A stretch of 38,910 nt of DNA from Promethearchaeia archaeon (GCA_029856085.1 JAHQWI010000089.1:1-38910); one strand, 5' to 3'; positions 1 through 9,846 are shown, counted from the stretch's first letter. Notes: generated from the sequence alone by a model not told the origin. A program made the numbers and translations.

Positions 1-111
1 ATTCCAGCGTTAGTGTTACTCGTGGGAGTTCTGATTCTTTGGAAATTTTTCCCTATAACTCAAGAAAAGCTATTAAGTAATAAAGCTAAGATGAAAGAAC
101 TCGGATTTTAA
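1..111 (+). CDS. C-terminal tail of a probable GPH/MFS-type transporter (5' truncated by window edge)
   Basis: Frame 1 is open from base 1: IPALVLLVGVLILWKFFPITQEKLLSNKAKMKELGF*. A final TM helix plus charged tail resembles the C-terminus of the next transporter. Confidence 0.5.
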   Translation: MPALVLLVGVLILWKFFPITQEKLLSNKAKMKELGF

Positions 112-269
112 TATTATAACTCTTTTTTTTTTCTTATATTAATTTAAAGAATTATATTTTTATATTTTTATCTCATATCAATATTGGTATAAATAAAACG
201 TCGGAAAACAAAACGATAACTAAAGATGAGGATGCTAACACATTCTATCGCAAACAGAAGTTTTATTAT

Positions 270-1637
270 TTGATAATTAAGGCCCCATTTACCTTAATAC
301 CGGGAATATTTAACATGATATACGTGTATTTCTTTTGGGATATTCTGGGAATGGAAACACTTTTCTTTGTTATTGGAATGGTCATATATGGAATCTTCAA
401 CGCGTTAAATGACCCGTTATTAGGACAAATGAGCGATCGTGTTGATGTGAAAAAATGGGGCAGTCGCCGTCTTATCTTTATAAAATACGGAGGTCCGATT
501 TGGGCGTTATTTTTCTTCATTATTTGGATACCTTGGGGCTATAATAATCAAATTATCATTTTTCTCCATTTTGTAATAATGATGGTTCTCTACGATAACA
601 TGTTGACTCTGGTAATCTTGGTGTGGGATGCACTACTACCGGAAATCGCAGAAAGCATTGAAGACCGCAACAAGATTTTTTTCTTAGCAAATCTTGTAGG
701 TATTATCGGAGGAGTGCCTGTCTTATTTGCCTTATCAATAATGAAGGCTGGATTAATCACTTTTCAAATATTTTCTGGCATCTTGGCTGTAATAAGTGCT
801 ATAATATTCTTCATTGCAGCTACTAAATTGCGTGAACGCCCCGAATTACATCAAGAAAAGAACGTGCCAGGTTTTATAGAATCTATTAAACAATGTCTTC
901 AATCAAAATCCTTCGTTTCGTTCTCGTTCTATAGATTTTTCATTGAACTTAATAATTTCATGCTCATGTCTTTCATGTTTGCGTACGCTCTTCTATTTAC
1001 TGAAGGATTTGAAACGATTCTTCTTATATTATTCGGATTAGGAGGGATTATTGGTCAATGGGTTTTTGTCCGATTATCCGAGAAAAAAGAGATACAATCA
1101 TTAATAATGCACGGAAGGACGATAGGGATTTTCATTACAATTGTTGCGTTTCTCCTAAGCTTGCTACAAGGCACTGATTTAATATGGTTTGGATTATTAA
1201 TAATTAAAGTCATTTTGGGGGGTTATTCAGTCTTTATCAATCCTTATTTATTATTGGTGTGTGACGAAGACGAGATGAAATATGACACGCGCCGAGAAGG
1301 GATGTTCCTCGGTACAAATGCTATCTTCAATAAAATTGCAGAAACCCTGGGACCAATTATCGCTGTTACCGTTTTGGTTCTTTTTAATTTCAGACAAAAT
1401 GCACCAGAAGGATATATTCAGTCCGAAACTGCCATAATTGGCATTAAATTTTTGTTATTCATCGTTCCTTCAATAATGGATGTTCTTGGAATGATTGCTC
1501 TTAGATTCTATCCAATTAAAGGGGAGTATCTCAAAGAACTGAAGAGCTATATCAAAAAAGCTCATCAGGAAAAGTTGATTGAATATGAAAAAACTAAGGA
1601 ATCCCCTAAAAATGATAGTACAAGAGAAAGAATATGA
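270..1637 (+). CDS. GPH-family (MelB/XynP-like) MFS sugar:cation symporter
   Basis: 455 aa, about 12 hydrophobic segments, FNALNDPLLGQMSD motif typical of GPH transporters. The frame is open upstream (…KDEDANTFYRKQKFYYLIIKAPF) without ATG, so the true N-terminus may lie near 189-230. Confidence 0.8.
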   Translation: MIIKAPFTLIPGIFNMIYVYFFWDILGMETLFFVIGMVIYGIFNALNDPLLGQMSDRVDVKKWGSRRLIFIKYGGPIWALFFFIIWIPWGYNNQIIIFLHFVIMMVLYDNMLTLVILVWDALLPEIAESIEDRNKIFFLANLVGIIGGVPVLFALSIMKAGLITFQIFSGILAVISAIIFFIAATKLRERPELHQEKNVPGFIESIKQCLQSKSFVSFSFYRFFIELNNFMLMSFMFAYALLFTEGFETILLILFGLGGIIGQWVFVRLSEKKEIQSLIMHGRTIGIFITIVAFLLSLLQGTDLIWFGLLIIKVILGGYSVFINPYLLLVCDEDEMKYDTRREGMFLGTNAIFNKIAETLGPIIAVTVLVLFNFRQNAPEGYIQSETAIIGIKFLLFIVPSIMDVLGMIALRFYPIKGEYLKELKSYIKKAHQEKLIEYEKTKESPKNDSTRERI

Positions 1638-2458
1638 ATCGTATTCAAATAAAAGCACGTGGATTTACATTTGACGCTTTATCAGATGGACCGGAAGATG
1701 GTCCATTGCTACTGCTACTGCATGGTACGGCTCGAACGAGCTGGGAATGGCACAATCAGCAACCAAAATTAGCAGAGGCAGGATTTCGAACTGTTGCGCT
1801 TGATATGAGGGGTTACTCTCCGGGTGCGCGGCCTGAAGAGAAGAAGGCATATGATGTACGCGAGTATGTCAAAGATACACTTGCAATTGCCGATGAGCTC
1901 GGATGGGCGGATCGTCCCTTTCATCTCATGGCTATCAGTATCGGATCTACAACCGCATGGACTCTTACCGCGAAATATCCTAAGCGGGTAGCGACGCTAG
2001 CCTGTCTCAACCAACCTCATCCATTGGCAATTGTTGAGGTGCTGGAGACAGGGGACGCAAATAAGCAACGAGACGGGTATAGCTATTTTGCTGAATTCGT
2101 AAAAGAGGACAAAGAATTGGAAAATTTTGAGGGTATTTTTGAACGCTCGGGACTACCCGACGAAGAGCTCGCCCCATATCGTGAGGCGCTCGACAGCAAA
2201 GAAGCGATACGGGCTGTCTTTAACTGGTACCGAGTAATTAAGGTTCGAGCACTAAAGCCGGTTGTCGTGCCCACTCTCTACATTTGGCCTCGAAATATAG
2301 GAAATGTATCCCAGGAAGCGGCTGAAGCAAATGCGCATTATGTTACGGGGCCTTATCGATTCGAGATACTCGAAAAAGCGCGCAATTACTCGCTCCAAAT
2401 GGAGCCGGAAACAATAACCCGTCTGTTGCTTGAGCATCTGGCTGAACACGCTCAATAA
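1634..2458 (+). CDS. alpha/beta-hydrolase fold protein with atypical active site
   Basis: LLLLHGTARTSWEW oxyanion region and MAISIGS nucleophile elbow. ATGA overlap with the upstream transporter. Visibly higher GC than neighbours. Confidence 0.85.
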   Translation: MNRIQIKARGFTFDALSDGPEDGPLLLLLHGTARTSWEWHNQQPKLAEAGFRTVALDMRGYSPGARPEEKKAYDVREYVKDTLAIADELGWADRPFHLMAISIGSTTAWTLTAKYPKRVATLACLNQPHPLAIVEVLETGDANKQRDGYSYFAEFVKEDKELENFEGIFERSGLPDEELAPYREALDSKEAIRAVFNWYRVIKVRALKPVVVPTLYIWPRNIGNVSQEAAEANAHYVTGPYRFEILEKARNYSLQMEPETITRLLLEHLAEHAQ

Positions 2459-2590
2459 AACTATGCATTGAACATTGGCCGAAGCAGCCTTGGAAGCATA
2501 TTTTTGTACCAGGATTTATTTACCGATCTCTTCTGAAAGAAATAAAACTTAAAGATAACTCTTTTCTAAAAAACGATCAATATAATATAC

Positions 2591-2710
2591 ATGAATATAG
2601 GAATTCTAATCTGGGATGGTGTAGAACCATTAGATTTCTGCGGTCCATATGAAGTTATCACTGAATTTACCGGTCAAATTAAAAAACTAGGGCCATTACT
2701 TACTTTTTAA
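2591..2710 (+). pseudogene. N-terminal fragment of a DJ-1/PfpI (GlxA-like) family protein
   Basis: Short ORF MNIGILIWDGVEPLDFCGPYEVITEFTGQIKKLGPLLTF*. The first ~25 aa match the N-terminal strand/helix of DJ-1/PfpI proteins; the rest of the domain is absent. Confidence 0.6.
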
Positions 2711-2789
2711 AAAAATTAGTTATTCCTTTTCCAAAAAATTAAAAAATAGAGAGGAATTAAGAACAATAATTTCAAAACTTTATTAGATC

Positions 2790-3818
2790 GTGATAAATAT
2801 AACTGTAAATTTTTTAGATTTAATTCATATTGAATTATCAGTTCCTGATGCTGAAAAAGCTTATCAAATTCTACATAATGTCTTTGGGGCTGAGAAAGTT
2901 CAAGAAGAATTCGCGGGTTTTTTAGATGGTGAGTATAATAAAGTGATTCATGTTGGTCTAGGTGATGTAGTCTTACAATTTATCGAACCCCAAGTTGAAG
3001 AAGGCTCTTGGGATGCTCAATTAAAAACAAAGGGTCCTGGAGTCCATAATTTGACTTTTGGAGTGGAAAGTGCTGAAGAAACTGCAAAGGAAATGGAAAA
3101 ATTAGGGGGGTTTATACCTCTTTTTACATTTGATTTAGAATGGGATAATATGATCCCCCCTCAATTCTTGAAACCTGGGGTTAAGAAAGTTTTTATGATG
3201 GATACTATGGAAAAACTTGGATTCAACTTAGAATTCGGTGATAATCCTGTGAAAGAAGGGGTTAACGTATTCCCTCAAACACGATATGTGACAGGTCGAG
3301 ATGAATTAATTGGTACAGTATCACCTATGATGCATATCGAACTTGTTACGCCAGATTTAGAGGAGACATATGAACTTTTACATAAAGTTTTTGGCTCTGA
3401 AAAAGTGGAAATCGAGTTTGCGGACTTTTTAGACACACCATTTATGCCTATTATTCATTTAAATTTGAGTAATGTTGTTCTACAGTATTGTCAGCCTAAA
3501 GTTAAAGTTAACACACCAATGGGCAGTTGGTATAACCTTTTAGAAAAAAATGGAGCGTACGTGCACAATATTACTTTTATTGTAGATGATCTTGATGATG
3601 TTGTTGAAAAATTCAAGAAAGAGGGAATAGGACCTCTATTTACTTTTAATTTACAATGGGAAAAGTTGGATGAGAATATGAAATCTGAGATAAAACCAGT
3701 ACATATGATGAATACATTAGATCAACTAGGTTTTCATATGGAACTCGGTGAGTTACCTACAGAAGAAGAGAGTGAATCTTTTTCAGAATTATTATATATC
3801 GATTTAAAGCAAAAATAA
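2790..3818 (+). CDS. tandem VOC (glyoxalase/bleomycin resistance/methylmalonyl-CoA epimerase-like) protein
   Basis: Two homologous halves: LIHIELSVPDAEKAYQILHNVFGAEKV… and MMHIELVTPDLEETYELLHKVFGSEKV…. GTG start. Confidence 0.85.
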   Translation: MINITVNFLDLIHIELSVPDAEKAYQILHNVFGAEKVQEEFAGFLDGEYNKVIHVGLGDVVLQFIEPQVEEGSWDAQLKTKGPGVHNLTFGVESAEETAKEMEKLGGFIPLFTFDLEWDNMIPPQFLKPGVKKVFMMDTMEKLGFNLEFGDNPVKEGVNVFPQTRYVTGRDELIGTVSPMMHIELVTPDLEETYELLHKVFGSEKVEIEFADFLDTPFMPIIHLNLSNVVLQYCQPKVKVNTPMGSWYNLLEKNGAYVHNITFIVDDLDDVVEKFKKEGIGPLFTFNLQWEKLDENMKSEIKPVHMMNTLDQLGFHMELGELPTEEESESFSELLYIDLKQK

Positions 3819-3845
3819 AAAATTTAGGAAGTGTGAAAAACAGAT

Positions 3846-4247
3846 ATGATGTTTAAAGTATTTAATGAAGATTGGTTGGAATCTTTAGATACATTTGAAG
3901 AAATAATGTGGTTGTTAATACTATACCTGATTTTGCTCCTTGTTATAGCAATCTTCTTGAAAATAGCATTAGGATTTTTCAGTAAATCTAGACACACCGA
4001 TTTTGGACAAGTATTTTTAACTTCTTTTCTAATAACGATCGCTTTTGCAATAGTCTTTCTATTTTTTGGAGGATGGCTTGCATGGATAATAGCATTAGTT
4101 ATCACTTGGATAGTTATAAGTATTCGGCATAACGTAGGATTTCTAAGTGCAATTATAATTACGGTTTTAGCTTTCTTAATTTATGTGATTGTTGCTCTTA
4201 TTATCGGTGCAATTTTAGATGTCACACTGATTGTTTTACCATTTTAA
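3846..4247 (+). CDS. small multi-pass membrane protein, unknown function
   Basis: 133 aa, about four hydrophobic segments. Confidence 0.6.
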   Translation: MMFKVFNEDWLESLDTFEEIMWLLILYLILLLVIAIFLKIALGFFSKSRHTDFGQVFLTSFLITIAFAIVFLFFGGWLAWIIALVITWIVISIRHNVGFLSAIIITVLAFLIYVIVALIIGAILDVTLIVLPF

Positions 4248-4287
4248 TTCATTTTTTTTTATTTATCATTAGAGTGAGTTATATATT

Positions 4288-5790
4288 ATGAATACAAAAC
4301 CAAATATTATAATTTTTAATGTTGATCAATGGCGTGGAGACGTTTTAGGACATTTGGGAAATCCCGCAGCAGAAACACCCAACCTCGATAATATTATTAA
4401 GCAGGATGCCGTTTCTTTTAGCAATGCTTTTTGTCAGAATCCAGTTTGTACTCCTAGCAGGTGTAGTTTCATGACTGGTTGGTATCCTCATGTGAGAGGG
4501 CACCGTACAATGTATCATATGCTTCATTTAGAAAAAAATGAACCGAATTTATTAAGAGTTCTAAAAGATGACGGGTATTTTATATGGTGGGGAGGTAGAA
4601 ATGATTTAATTACTGCCCAACAGGAACCAAAAGATATTTGTGATGTTCGATATTGGCCTTCAAAGGAAGATCTTAAACGTTGGGGGCATAAATGGAAACC
4701 AAATTTGCACATGTCTACTAAATGGCGAGGAAAACCTGGAAGTGATGGATACTATAGTTTTTTTGCTGGCAGATTAGACACAAAAGGAGATGATATCTAT
4801 TTTGATTATGATTGGGGGATTATATTAGGCGCAATTGATTTTATACAAAATTATAAAGGGGATAAGCCTTTTTGCATGTATATTGCACTATCTAATCCAC
4901 ACCCACCATATGGTATCGAAGAGCCATGGTTCAGCATAATAAATCGTAAAAAGCTTCCTCCTCGTAAAAAGACACCAAAAGATTGGGAGGAAAAACCTTC
5001 ACTCTTAAAAGGGATATATGAACGGCAAAAGCTCCAAGGATGGACTGAGGATCGCTGGTCAGAGCTACGGGCGGCATATTATGGAATGTGTGCTCGTGTG
5101 GATCATCAATTTGGATTAATCATAGAAAAATTAAAAAGCAGAGATCATTATGATGATTGTGCGATATTCTTTTTCTCGGATCACGGTGATTTTACTGGTG
5201 ATTATGGATTAGTTGAAAAAACTCAAAATACATTTGAAGATTGTCTTACCAGGGTACCTTTTATCATAAAACCTCCTAAAAGAAAAGTTTTCAAACCTGG
5301 AATACGTGATGCTCTAGTGGAATTAGTGGATTTTTCCGCGACTGTATATGCTCTAACCGGTATAAAACCAGATTATTCTTATTTTGGTAAAGATCTATCA
5401 CCATTATTAAAGGGAGGATCTGAAATTCACAGAGATGCGGTTTTCTGTGAAGGTGGTCGACTTTATGGGGAAAAACAGGCCATGGAATTGCAGAGTATGC
5501 AGAATTTAAAACAAACGGGTCTTTATTGGCCTCGAGTTAGTCTTCAGACAACTGATGAGGGACCTTATCATGGTAAGGCAGTCATGTGTAGGACAAATGA
5601 TTTTAAATACATACGGCGTCTTTATGAAAAAGATGAATTTTATGATTTAACTAAGGATCCTGAGGAACTCAACAATGCAATTGATGATGACATATATGCT
5701 GATGTTCTTTCCACCTTAAAGGAAAGGATGCTAACATGGTTTATAAAAACATGTGATGTGGTTCCATTTGATACAGATAGACGATTTTAA
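4288..5790 (+). CDS. sulfatase (alkaline phosphatase superfamily, type I sulfatase)
   Basis: NVDQWRGDVLGHLGNPAAETPNLD, CTPSRCSFMTG (C-x-P-S-R formylglycine signature), FSDHGD metal-binding motif. Confidence 0.93.
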   Translation: MNTKPNIIIFNVDQWRGDVLGHLGNPAAETPNLDNIIKQDAVSFSNAFCQNPVCTPSRCSFMTGWYPHVRGHRTMYHMLHLEKNEPNLLRVLKDDGYFIWWGGRNDLITAQQEPKDICDVRYWPSKEDLKRWGHKWKPNLHMSTKWRGKPGSDGYYSFFAGRLDTKGDDIYFDYDWGIILGAIDFIQNYKGDKPFCMYIALSNPHPPYGIEEPWFSIINRKKLPPRKKTPKDWEEKPSLLKGIYERQKLQGWTEDRWSELRAAYYGMCARVDHQFGLIIEKLKSRDHYDDCAIFFFSDHGDFTGDYGLVEKTQNTFEDCLTRVPFIIKPPKRKVFKPGIRDALVELVDFSATVYALTGIKPDYSYFGKDLSPLLKGGSEIHRDAVFCEGGRLYGEKQAMELQSMQNLKQTGLYWPRVSLQTTDEGPYHGKAVMCRTNDFKYIRRLYEKDEFYDLTKDPEELNNAIDDDIYADVLSTLKERMLTWFIKTCDVVPFDTDRRF

Positions 5791-5817
5791 AAATGAAAAA
5801 AAGTGTTATTGAATTTG

Positions 5818-6711
5818 TTATGGATTATTTTTAATAAATTCTATCATTAATTCAGCTAATTCTGGTCCTTTATCCTCTTGTACAAAATGTGCTGCGTCTT
5901 TAATTGTTGTATGATTTTGTCCTTTAGCTCCTGGAATGTATTGTTGCAAAAATCTATCTCCACCGCGAGTAACTGGATCGCTATCTGAAAATGCAGTTAA
6001 AAATGGTTTTTCCCACTTCCCAAATTCTTCAAAGGCTTTCTTATTGGCTTCATGTTCTGGATCCTCAGTATTAATTGGCACTAAAGAAGGTAAAATTCGT
6101 GTGCCTGCTTTATACGTATCGTCAGGGAATGGGGCATCATAACCAGCCAAAATATCATCCGATAGTTTAGTAGTTGTTGCACCTTGAAGTATAAATTTTA
6201 TATCAAAATTAGGGGATTCTCTTGAAAATCTTCGCCAGTTCAAAAAAGCTTCACTCATAGGTTGTTCACCAGTGGGTAAACCTCCATTTGATAACACTAT
6301 TCGACTAAATCGATCTTGATTCTCAATAGCAACTCTTAAACCTATTAATGATCCCCAATCTTGACAAAAAAGAGTTATCCTTTTAAGGTCAAGAGATTTA
6401 ACTAATTTTGTTATCCAATTTACATGTTTAGCATATGTATGGTCCTCCTGTTTTGTCGGTTTATCAGAACGCCCAAAACCCACTAAATCAGGGGCAACAG
6501 TTCTAAATCCTGCCTTCACTAAAATTGGAATCATATGTCTATATAAAAAGCTCCATGAGGGTTCACCATGCATCAGTAAAATAACTTCTGCGTCTTTAGG
6601 ACCCTCATCTACATAGTGTATTCGTATCTCATCAACTTCAAAATAATGTGGTTCATAAGGAAAATCAGGAAGATTTTCGAATCTTTCATCTGGTGTACGT
6701 AATAATTTCAT
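5818..6711 (-). CDS. haloalkane dehalogenase-like alpha/beta hydrolase
   Basis: HGEPSWSFLYRHMIPILVKAGFRTVAPDLVGFGRSDKP, CQDWGS nucleophile (Asp) elbow, DAAHFVQED catalytic His; matches the HLD-I (DhlA-like) pattern. Confidence 0.83.
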   Translation of the reverse strand: MKLLRTPDERFENLPDFPYEPHYFEVDEIRIHYVDEGPKDAEVILLMHGEPSWSFLYRHMIPILVKAGFRTVAPDLVGFGRSDKPTKQEDHTYAKHVNWITKLVKSLDLKRITLFCQDWGSLIGLRVAIENQDRFSRIVLSNGGLPTGEQPMSEAFLNWRRFSRESPNFDIKFILQGATTTKLSDDILAGYDAPFPDDTYKAGTRILPSLVPINTEDPEHEANKKAFEEFGKWEKPFLTAFSDSDPVTRGGDRFLQQYIPGAKGQNHTTIKDAAHFVQEDKGPELAELMIEFIKNNP

Positions 6712-6841
6712 AATTTTAACCTTTTCACTTCTAAATTTCTTAATATTTATATCAAAAAGTAAATAAAGATAGTCATCTATAAAATAATAATATATAAGGA
6801 AATTATAGTGAAATAAATTTAACTATAGATGATGGTAGACT

Positions 6842-6985
6842 ATGATGGATTCTGAAATACAAGATTTAGGAAAAAGAAAGTCCAAAAGAATACTTATATT
6901 GATATTAGGAATAGCAGCTATAGCATCATTAATTTTAATAATTATAATCTTTACTTTACCTAACGATACTAGTAACGGTGTGTGA
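6842..6985 (+). CDS. 47-aa single-TM small ORF, possibly a remnant
   Basis: MMDSEIQDLGKRKSKRILILILGIAAIASLILIIIIFTLPNDTSNGV*; basic stretch followed by one TM helix; no downstream domain. Confidence 0.3.
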   Translation: MMDSEIQDLGKRKSKRILILILGIAAIASLILIIIIFTLPNDTSNGV

Positions 6986-7120
6986 CCTGGCGCAATCATT
7001 AATTTTCCATTCTTAGAACTATTGAGAAATTATATTGTACACATAAATTTTGGGCTTCTATTATAAAATTAAGAATCGAATTGAATGAGTCTTACAAAAA
7101 AATGATAGTTGTAAGAGGAC

Positions 7121-7146
7121 AAACCTAGCAATGGTTTCGGTTTTTT
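7121..7146 (+). terminator. possible hairpin plus U-tract terminator
   Basis: AAACC-tagcaat-GGTTT followed by cggTTTTTT. Confidence 0.25.
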
Positions 7147-7208
7147 GATAAAATAACTATTAATATATTAGGTAAAATTTTAAAAATTCAGTATGTTTAG
7201 GGATAAAT

Positions 7209-7361
7209 ATGCCAGATGCTTATCTTACAGTTAATGAAAAAAAGATCCCTTTAAAAGATTTCATGCAGGAAATGCTGATAAACATAATTCTTGGTTATCT
7301 AAAATCCACAAAAGCCGTTCCTGAAAATATTGAAACGATTGAGATTGAAATCAAGTTATAA
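7209..7361 (+). CDS. 50-aa conserved-looking small protein
   Basis: MPDAYLTVNEKKIPLKDFMQEMLINIILGYLKSTKAVPENIETIEIEIKL*; preceded by ttagggataaat; directly upstream of the DUF89 gene; amphipathic composition. Confidence 0.45.
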   Translation: MPDAYLTVNEKKIPLKDFMQEMLINIILGYLKSTKAVPENIETIEIEIKL

Positions 7362-7387
7362 CTTTTTTATTTTTTTATTTAAAATTT

Positions 7388-8326
7388 ATGACAGTTGTCC
7401 TAAACATAAATAAAATAAAAAATGTAAAATATTTTCTAGTTATGAAATTAGAACCAGAATGTGTAGGATGTATTTTTAATCAAGTATTAAGGGCTTTTAA
7501 TTTGGTTCGACCTGGGATTCCTCATGAGGTAATTATATCTGCTCAGAAAAAGCTAATGGCTTTTCTTTTAAATTTTGATGAAAATGCCAATGCTGCACCA
7601 ATCTTTGGAAAAGTAGCATATGGTATTATTTCAGAAATGTTGAATGATAAAGATCCTTATCGAACTCTAAAGCAAGAAAGTAATAAACTTGCTTTAGGAC
7701 TTAATGAAAAAGCTAAAGAGATTATCGATAAAGCTGATGATCCGTTATTTGAAGCAATAATAGTTGCGGCACTTGGAAATACTATTGACTTTGCGGGTCA
7801 ACACCAAATTAATTTGATTTCTGATATCAAGAATTTCACATCAGAAGATTTAGTTATCAATGATTATACATCTTTCAAGAAGTCATTAGAAAAAGCTCAG
7901 CATTTACTAATCATAGGAGACAATGCTGGAGAGATTGTATTTGATAAGCTATTAGTCTTAACACTCAAAGATCTTTATCCCGATTTAGAAATAGTTTATT
8001 CAGTAAGATCAGCACCAATAATAAACGATGCCACAATTGAAGATGCTAAATATATTAATTTAACAGATTTAGTTCAGGTTATTGAATCATGCGCAGCGCC
8101 AGGTGTTGACCTAACGTCCTCTACAAAAGAATTTAAAGAATTATTCTTTCGGAAAGATGGGGTGATTTTATCCAAAGGACAAGGAAATTTTGAAAGTCTG
8201 TACGGGATTGAAATTCCTGATAAAGATGTTTACTATTTGCTAAAAGCCAAATGTAATCTAATGGAAAGAATATTTAAAGTCAAAATTGGAGATTTAATTT
8301 TCAAGAAAAAAACCCAAGGATTCTGA
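7388..8326 (+). CDS. DUF89 (damage-control phosphatase/ARMT1-like) family protein; start likely at 7442
   Basis: MKLEPECVGCIFNQ N-terminal motif, IIGDNAGEIVFDKLL, GQGNFESLYG. The conserved N-terminus begins at ATG 7442. Confidence 0.85.
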   Translation: MTVVLNINKIKNVKYFLVMKLEPECVGCIFNQVLRAFNLVRPGIPHEVIISAQKKLMAFLLNFDENANAAPIFGKVAYGIISEMLNDKDPYRTLKQESNKLALGLNEKAKEIIDKADDPLFEAIIVAALGNTIDFAGQHQINLISDIKNFTSEDLVINDYTSFKKSLEKAQHLLIIGDNAGEIVFDKLLVLTLKDLYPDLEIVYSVRSAPIINDATIEDAKYINLTDLVQVIESCAAPGVDLTSSTKEFKELFFRKDGVILSKGQGNFESLYGIEIPDKDVYYLLKAKCNLMERIFKVKIGDLIFKKKTQGF

Positions 8327-8329
8327 AAT

Positions 8330-8854
8330 CTATTGTCTTAATTTTTTCAGTGCCTCAGTGAAGAACCCGAAATCTCCGATCTCAGCTTTCTCTTCCGAAT
8401 CTTGTATCCTTTTAAAGTATTCTTCAATCTGCTTTGATAATATGTTCTTAAAGGACTCAAATTGAGTAACCTCACAATCATTATTGGCAATCTCGCTTCT
8501 ATAAAGTGTATAGAACATGTCCAGTGTCTTTTCTGCTTCTTCTCTTATATCATGCTTTAGAAATTCCTTATCAAGAATCGCAACGAAAATTAAGTTGTAT
8601 TTATAGACAATAATCATATCTACATCAAGTCCTTTGATGTTAATCTCTTCTAATTCTCCCAAGTTATTTCCAAATAGACGTAATGCCCCAACAAAAGAAG
8701 ATAATAAAACTGGATCGATTTTTGAATCTAATATTAGATCAAGTAAATACTCTCCAGACTCTTTACAAATAACAATACCCTTTACTAACTTATTGTCTTT
8801 AATAGTAATCTTTATCCTATCCCTGTTATCAATTCTATTACTACCTAATTCCAT
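8330..8854 (-). CDS. longin/roadblock-like domain protein (GTPase-regulator type)
   Basis: GIVICKESGEYLLDLILDSKIDPVLLSSFVGALRLFGNNLGELEEINIKGLDVDMIIVYKYNLIFVAILDKE fits the layout of Asgard longin/roadblock proteins. Confidence 0.55.
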   Translation of the reverse strand: MELGSNRIDNRDRIKITIKDNKLVKGIVICKESGEYLLDLILDSKIDPVLLSSFVGALRLFGNNLGELEEINIKGLDVDMIIVYKYNLIFVAILDKEFLKHDIREEAEKTLDMFYTLYRSEIANNDCEVTQFESFKNILSKQIEEYFKRIQDSEEKAEIGDFGFFTEALKKLRQ

Positions 8855-8994
8855 AATATAAATATTGCCTAATAAAATCTTTTAAATTTTAATTTAAAAT
8901 TAGATGTAATATCTATGAAATAGATAGAGAAAAGAATACACACAATCTCTTACCATAATTAAAGTTTTATAAAAAAAAAGGTCTATAAATCAAA

Positions 8995-9846
8995 CTACTT
9001 CTCTAAAATCTCTCTCACTTTATTTACAATAGCTTTAAATGCTTTTGTAGCTTTATTATCAGGATATTTCAAAACGAATGGCAATCCTTGGTCTCCTTGT
9101 TGACTTATCTCAACTTCAAAAGGAATTTTCCCTAATAATTCAATATTAAAGTCAGTAGCTGCTTTTTCCGCCCCACCTGGAGGGTATAAATCAATATATT
9201 CACCACAATGAGGACAATTAAAGCCTGAATGGTTTTCAATAATCCCAAGAATTTTTCTTTTCATTACCATTGACATTTTTATTGTCTTTCTTGCATCCAT
9301 TAAAGCAACTTCCTGAGGAGTAGACACGATTACTACATTCTCATCAGGAATTAATTGTAAAATATCTAAAGTTTCATCAGAGGTCCCGGGAGGTAAATCG
9401 CATATTAGATAATCAAGTTCACCCCATTCAGCATCTCCTAGAAATTGTCTCACAGCACTCATTTTCATTGGACCTCTCCAAATTACTGGATCGTCAGGTG
9501 TGAGAGTTAAAAATGCCATACTCATTACTTTGATATTTAGGGGCCCATTTATAGGGTAAAATTTTTTAGTATCAGCATCAACCCTTGGTTTAAGTTCAGG
9601 ATCTACACCTAGCATTTTAACAACGTTTGGACCTGTTATATCAACATCAAGAATTCCTACTCTTAATCCAACACTAGCTAGGCTCATAGCAAGATTAACT
9701 GCAACGGTCGTTTTACCAACCCCACCTTTTCCGGAAATGATAACGATTTTATTTTTGATTTTTTCCATATTTGTTTTTATGTTCTTCTCTCTCTCATCCA
9801 CCATCATTTCTTTTAAATTGATTTCTGGAATCTTTTCTTCAGACAT
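8995..9846 (-). CDS. Mrp/NBP35/ApbC-family P-loop Fe-S carrier ATPase
   Basis: ISGKGGVGKTTVAVNLA deviant Walker A, DVDITGPNVVKMLG, DLPPGTSDE, CPHC. Confidence 0.95.
   Translation of the reverse strand: MSEEKIPEINLKEMMVDEREKNIKTNMEKIKNKIVIISGKGGVGKTTVAVNLAMSLASVGLRVGILDVDITGPNVVKMLGVDPELKPRVDADTKKFYPINGPLNIKVMSMAFLTLTPDDPVIWRGPMKMSAVRQFLGDAEWGELDYLICDLPPGTSDETLDILQLIPDENVVIVSTPQEVALMDARKTIKMSMVMKRKILGIIENHSGFNCPHCGEYIDLYPPGGAEKAATDFNIELLGKIPFEVEISQQGDQGLPFVLKYPDNKATKAFKAIVNKVREILEK

Noticed and set aside
6985-7066. Readthrough of the 47-aa TM ORF (…NGV*PGAIINFPFLELLRNYIVHINFGLLL*)
   Set aside because: The extension has no recognisable domain and no support for recoding.
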